A stretch of 11,762 nucleotides of DNA, taken from contig JADGJG010000848.1 in the NCBI GenBank assembly GCA_027596195.1, positions 1 to 11,762 of the forward strand, written 5' to 3'. Shown here one piece after another: positions 7,689 to 11,762 of the stretch. The first letter of the stretch is position 1, and each line of letters starts with the position of its first letter. The notes beneath the pieces were generated by a model. The model ran no database searches and had not been told where the DNA came from. It was given only the letters and a program-made list of their open reading frames with translations. Source of the stretch: Podochytrium sp. JEL0797 (taxonomy: Eukaryota > Chytridiomycota > Chytridiomycetes > Chytridiales > Chytriomycetaceae). The translations under genes and the position numbers were made by a program.

Positions 7689-9780
7689 TTATCCACGCAG
7701 CTTTTCGATGGCTGACATGATCTTCCTTCTAACCCCCAGAGCAGAAACTCCCAATTCGTTCTTGAGATCATCCGCCGACAAACTCAAAAGAACGCTTCCG
7801 TCAATTTCCTGCTGAACAAACGCGGCAGCCACCTCGTCGGACGCACCCTTCTGACGAACCCACTCAGAAACCTGTCAGAAAGTAAGCATCATTAAGAGAA
7901 GAGAATTGAAAATAAAATAGAAATCAAAACAAACCATTTCGACAGTCCACTCGTCGTTTGGCTCCATCGACCTCAAAGAAATCGTGTCACCTGCATGCGA
8001 TTTGATGGTCGCCGCGTCATGTCCCTTCATTGAACGGCTCTCGCTGCGAGCCATCAACGAAACATCTGGCATTGGTGCGGGTCTCTGCTGCGTCTTGAGT
8101 TCCATGGCTTGGATTTCTGCCAACAAGAAAGACAGTTTGGCTTGCTCCTCTTGAAGGCGGCGAAGTTCGGCCAATTGGGACTCCATTGTGATTTTTTCTT
8201 CGTAGACTGGCAGGGGGGCTGGTTGGGACAGAGACTTTTGGACAGAGTTGATGCGTTCCAGGGGGGCCATTTTTGGGGAGGGGGGCATGGAAGGGTTGGT
8301 TGAGTTTTTGCGCGCGTTTTGAGATTGGTTGAAAGACTCGGCGCGGTGGATTGGAGTCTGGTTGTTCATGGAAGAATGGACGCTTGGTGGTGGAGTGCTG
8401 AAGGATTGGTTGGCAGTGGCGTTGAAAACTTGCTGGGCTGTCAAGGGTGTCGGGACAGGGAGTGGTGCCTTTGGAACAGGTGGGTCGAGGACAACGACTG
8501 GGACCTCATACGACACGTTCGGGGTTTCGGAGTTGTCAAGGGTGATGTCGATTCTGACAGAACGGACAGTCGGTTAATATGAAGAACAGGGAAGGAAAGG
8601 CCGAGAGAAAAGAGCATACCTCAGAATCGTTTTGACAGAGATGAGCGGGGACTCGAAGCTGGCCTAAAAAAATTGTTAGATGCATGGGAGCTCAGGAATC
8701 TCCAATGCAGAAGGAGCATACCTGGGCGAGTTCGGAATCGACAATCATCAACAAGCGCCTCGCAATTGGCTCACACCCTCTCGGACCTCCAACGGTTATA
8801 AGGTTGAAAGCTTCGGCTGTTTCGGAGAGAGGTCTCGGAAACTTGGAAAACGAGGAAACGTTCTGCTGGTTGGTGTACGACGCCACTGTACGCAGCGAAG
8901 CAGTCATGTTTCGCAAACGCGTGTCTTCCGGAGTCGACATAATGACAACATCCACTTCGACCTTCTCTCCAATGACAAGGATCCTGCGGGGAATGTGCAC
9001 AGAGTACCCGACTTTATCGGAGCTTGCGGCAACCTCGTGAACCATCTGCGAGGGAGACGAGAGCAGCTTCATTTTGGCGTCTTCTGGCATGGACACGATG
9101 ACGGGGGTGTCGAGGTCGAGGGAACTCTTCAACAGCTTCATGCCTTCCTGATAAAGCATCGAGCATTTGATCCAGTACATGACCGCACCAGAATGACTGT
9201 CGAACGAGGCAGGCATATTGTTTTTTCTATTTTGAATTTTAGTGTTGTGCGGACTCAAATTTCAAGCGAAATCAACTCACGGCAAGCGGAAGCTGAACGG
9301 GAAAGCTGTCAGAGACCCGGAGGACGAGGGGAGGAGAGGGGTTGGGTCGTCGTAAACCACTTCCACCATTTGCTTGAACACGCGACCGTGACGAACGATT
9401 TTATAATTATCGGATTCCGCCTTGACGGCCAGCTTTCCTCCATTCTCCCTGTTTGACAATCAGCTCACCACACCAAGAAAGCTGACAGATAAGAAGCATC
9501 GAAACACTCACCAACGAGTTTCGCAATATCCTCTCAACTCGCACATGATGCGTACGTTCTTGAGCTTATTTCCGACTTTGAGAAGGACGGCTCCGCTCAG
9601 AGATGCGTCCTGTTACAAATTGATGCCAAATGTTGGAGAGGAGAGGAGAGGTACGGTGGCAAATGGATAGGCCGAGGAGGCAAGACTCACCGTATCCCAA
9701 CCCGCCATGGCAATAATCTCTCCATTGGCACCCAAGTTTTCACCACGGCCAACAACCTCAAAACGCTGAATGTACGACAT
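7689..9780 (-). CDS. Gene C: full arrestin (N + C) with C-terminal SAM domain
   Basis: Exons (minus): 9780-9691, 9609-9512, 9448-9281, 9226-8722, 8663-8620, 8553-7935, 7871-7689; 568 aa. Introns are 81, 63, 54, 58, 66 and 63 bp, several with GTGAGT or GTATGC donors and TCTAAC or ATTAAC branch sites. The ATG at 9780 opens MSYIQRFEVVG. Arrestin N spans about 1-145 (DASLSGAVLLKV; FPFSFRLP; MPASF; MLYQEGMKLL). Arrestin C spans about 150-330 (TPVIVSMPEDAK; GYSVHIPRR; DTRLRNMTASLRTV; LISVKTIL; then NVSYEVPVVVL). The tail is Ser/Pro/Asn-rich, has LPVY (416-419), then a charged helix (425-450) ending LSFLLAEIQ. SAM is 503-567 (EWTVEMVSEW; QQEIDGSVLLSL; DDLKNEL; ALGVRRKI). Intron 6 splits the SAM coding region after its first strand. 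The ATG of C follows the stop of D by 178 bp. Likely an oligomerising adaptor; ligand unknown. Confidence 0.9.
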
Positions 9781-9958
9781 CTTTTCAAATCGATCTCCAA
9801 GTGGAAAGACGTTTGGCAACAGCTTGATTAAAAAAAAATTAAAAAAATTTCATCACACGCACGAGGCACGCGCCGACGTAGCTGCATGCACCCAAGAAAA
9901 TTTCTTTTCATTTACAACAAAATTACAAATCTACTAACAACACATTAATCCTCCAAAA
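9781..9958. other. Spacer between genes D and C
   Basis: Compact 178-bp head-to-tail spacer holding the 3' UTR of D and the promoter of C. It is A/T-rich next to the C start with runs of A. No perfect AATAAA on the minus strand was seen for gene D. Confidence 0.6.
9864..9873 (-). promoter_or_regulatory. Shared upstream element of gene C (GCGCGTGCCT)
   Basis: GCGCGTGCCT on the minus strand, 84 bp before the gene C ATG and followed after about 17 bases by a long A/T run. It matches the gene B element at ten of ten positions. The whole gene D-C spacer is only 178 bp, so this must lie in the C promoter or the D 3' UTR. Confidence 0.4.
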
Positions 9959-11735
9959 TCACTGTCCAAGCGCAAACAGAATCTTGCGACGCATCCCAAA
10001 CGAAGTCACCCCAATCTCGTGCAGATCCTCCGGACTCAAACTCATCAACACTTTCCCATCAATCCCATGACTCTGGAAATTCATCAACACATCCACCGTG
10101 CATCCCAACTCATGCAACCATTTTCCGACTTGAGCCACGGACCACGACGCGTCGGGGTGCGTCATCACGTCCTCCGAGATTCGAAGATCCATCACTCCTT
10201 CGCGAAAATTCCCGGATTGCAACTCGTTCAGCAAGAATGAGTATCCGCCAACCTGGTCGCCCTTGATTGCCGGAGAGGCACGGAGTTGGGAAAGAGAGAT
10301 TTTCGATTCAGAGCGTTGAGGCATCCTGGACATCGCGCTTGCTTGACGCATCAAAAGTGGAGGAGAGAAGGGCGTATTGAGAGACTCGGAACGCGGGCTG
10401 AACGACTTGTAACTTTGAGTGCGACCAGAATCTTCTTGCCTGCGTTGGGGGCCAGCCAACGACTTGGACCTTTGCATTTGCTTTGAACCAGGTGCAGCGC
10501 CACCGGAAAGAACTGGAACAAGCACAATGGGAATCTCGTAGTGCGCATTCGGAGTCTCGCTGTCGTCGAGGATAATTTCCAATCTGCCAAATACCAAAAG
10601 AACATCAGTGAATATTCTCGGGAAAGAAGGACGGCGGAGCGACAAGAAAAACCAACCTCAGAACCGTCTTGACAGAGATCAAAGCAGATTCAAGTGATGG
10701 CTGAGCAATTTCTGGATCCACCAACAGAAAAAGCCGTCTCATCAAAGGCTCGGTCCCATCCTCGCCTCCAATTTTGATCAGAGGGAAGCTTTGAGACATT
10801 TCCTGCAAGGGAGAACACGCCATAAGAAACATGCATTGAGCTCAAGCATCTGAATCAAACACTCACTGAAAGCGGTCGAGGAATCGGAGCCTGAGCTCCC
10901 GTATTATCAATCGACAAATACGAAGCAACCGTGCGCAGACTCGCATTAAACATCCTCAACCTCGCATCCCCAGGCGTTTCCGTGATCCCAAGGTTCACTT
11001 CGAGCGTCTCACCCACCACCAAGATTCTACGCGGAATTTGAACCGAGTATCCCACCTTGTCGCCTGTCGCGGCGGTTTGGTGAAAGATTTGACTCGGGGA
11101 TTCGAGGAGCTTGGTTTTGGCGGATTCGGGCATTCGAATCGTGACGGCGGTTTCGGTTTCGTAGGAGCTGCGGAGAAGGCGCATGCCCTCTTGCGTGAGG
11201 ATGGTGCATTTGAGGTAATATTGGATCTGATTTCCTCGGAATATTAGAGAAATTGGGACAGTCCGCAACTAATTAGGCGTCAACTCACCGATCCATGCAC
11301 CGTGCTATAACTCGGCGGAAGCTGATTCTTTGACAAATTGAACTTGAACGGAAACGCCAAATTCCCTCCGATCGAGTTTGGGTTCAACGTATCGTCCGAT
11401 TCGTACACAATTTCAACCATTTGCTGAAAGATTCTCTAAAACAAAACGTGTTAAAACGGAGAGAGGGGAATTCGTCCAACGAGAAGAACAGTGCCCAAAA
11501 ACTCACCCCAGCACGGTTAATCTTGTACCCCGAGCTTTCAGGTTTGACCGCCAAACGAAGTGGACCTTCCCAGCAAGTTTCGCAATACCCACGAAACTCA
11601 ATCTGGATGCGAACGCTCTTGAGCGGCTTGGAAAGCTTGAGCAGAACGGCCCCTTCGAGTTGGGACTCGACCCCCCATCCTCCATCGACGACGATGTGAC
11701 CATCGGGGTTCAGATTAGCGCCTTTGCCAACGACC
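9959..11735 (-). CDS. Gene D: full arrestin (N + C) with C-terminal SAM domain, 5' partial
   Basis: Visible exons (minus): 11735-11507, 11435-11289, 11226-10867, 10802-10657, 10583-9959; 501 full codons plus the last base of a split codon. Introns are 71, 62, 64 and 73 bp with GTGAGT donors in the first three. The first visible exon follows a TTAG acceptor and starts in the phase seen after QRFE in gene A, so only about 10-15 N-terminal residues are missing. Arrestin N: VVGKGANL, GAVLLKL, YCETCWEGP, FPFKFNLS, LPPSY. Arrestin C: VTIRMPESAK, GYSVQIPRR, DARLRMFNASLRTV, LISVKTVLR, HYEIPIVLV. The tail is Ser/Arg-rich (RSKSL, RSESL, RSESK), a likely phosphorylation-rich linker, then YSFLLNELQ (10243-10217). 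SAM covers the last 62 residues (SWSVAQVGKW; HGIDGKVLMSL; EDLHEIG; SFGMRRKI), ending two residues before TGA 9961-9959. Confidence 0.88.
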
Positions 11736-11762
11736 CTAAGGTGAGGATGTAAGATCGTGCAA
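11736..11762 (-). other. Partial intron of gene D, 3' end
   Basis: On the minus strand the window begins inside an intron that ends CACCTTAG at 11736. Joining it to the next exon continues the VVG motif in the same phase as intron 1 of gene A, so the missing first exon should encode the start through QRF(E). Confidence 0.65.

Noticed and set aside
8680..9456. Long plus-strand open frame (258 codons) opposite gene C
   Set aside because: It is antisense to gene C exons, whose minus-strand translation is clearly arrestin; it also runs across two introns of C. A mirror of coding bias is enough to explain it.

Overview
The window is eukaryotic, most likely from an early-diverging (chytrid-type) fungus. 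It opens with the conserved C-terminus of histone H3 in its fungal form (ending RLRGERS). The genes are cut by many short introns (50-93 bp) with GTGAGT- or GTATGC-like donors, CTAAC-like branch sites and AG acceptors. There are no bacterial ribosome binding sites. The fungal call rests on H3 and intron style; 'chytrid' is inference.

Layout. 1-120 is the 3' end of histone H3 (+). 747-3129 is a four-exon alpha/beta-hydrolase (lipase/esterase type, 723 aa) with a visible GHSMG nucleophile elbow, two long low-complexity insertions and a His-rich N-terminus. 3801-11735 is a cluster of four paralogous arrestin-fold genes, named A-D here: A (+, 3801-5193), then B (-, 5387-7041), C (-, 7689-9780) and D (-, 9959-11735, 5' end off the window). 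A and B converge; B, C and D run head to tail on the minus strand. A short decayed copy of part of gene C lies between B and C (7249-7351).

The most interesting content is the arrestin cluster. C and D have arrestin N + arrestin C + a disordered tail with a short conserved helix + a C-terminal SAM domain. A has lost nearly all of the arrestin C domain but keeps SAM. B keeps the full arrestin fold and the helix but has no SAM. Almost every intron sits at a different place in each paralog, which is unusual for neighbouring duplicates. B and C share an upstream GCGCGTGCCT element followed by an A/T run, and a near-copy of it lies beyond the relic.

The likely biology, by inference: arrestin folds bind membrane cargo or receptors and SAM domains homo- or hetero-oligomerise, so the cluster could encode a set of mixed-valency adaptors: full-length, half-arrestin and SAM-less. 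H3 and the hydrolase show no functional link to the cluster. All gene models were spliced by hand; paralog alignment supports most arrestin junctions, while hydrolase intron 1 is less certain.
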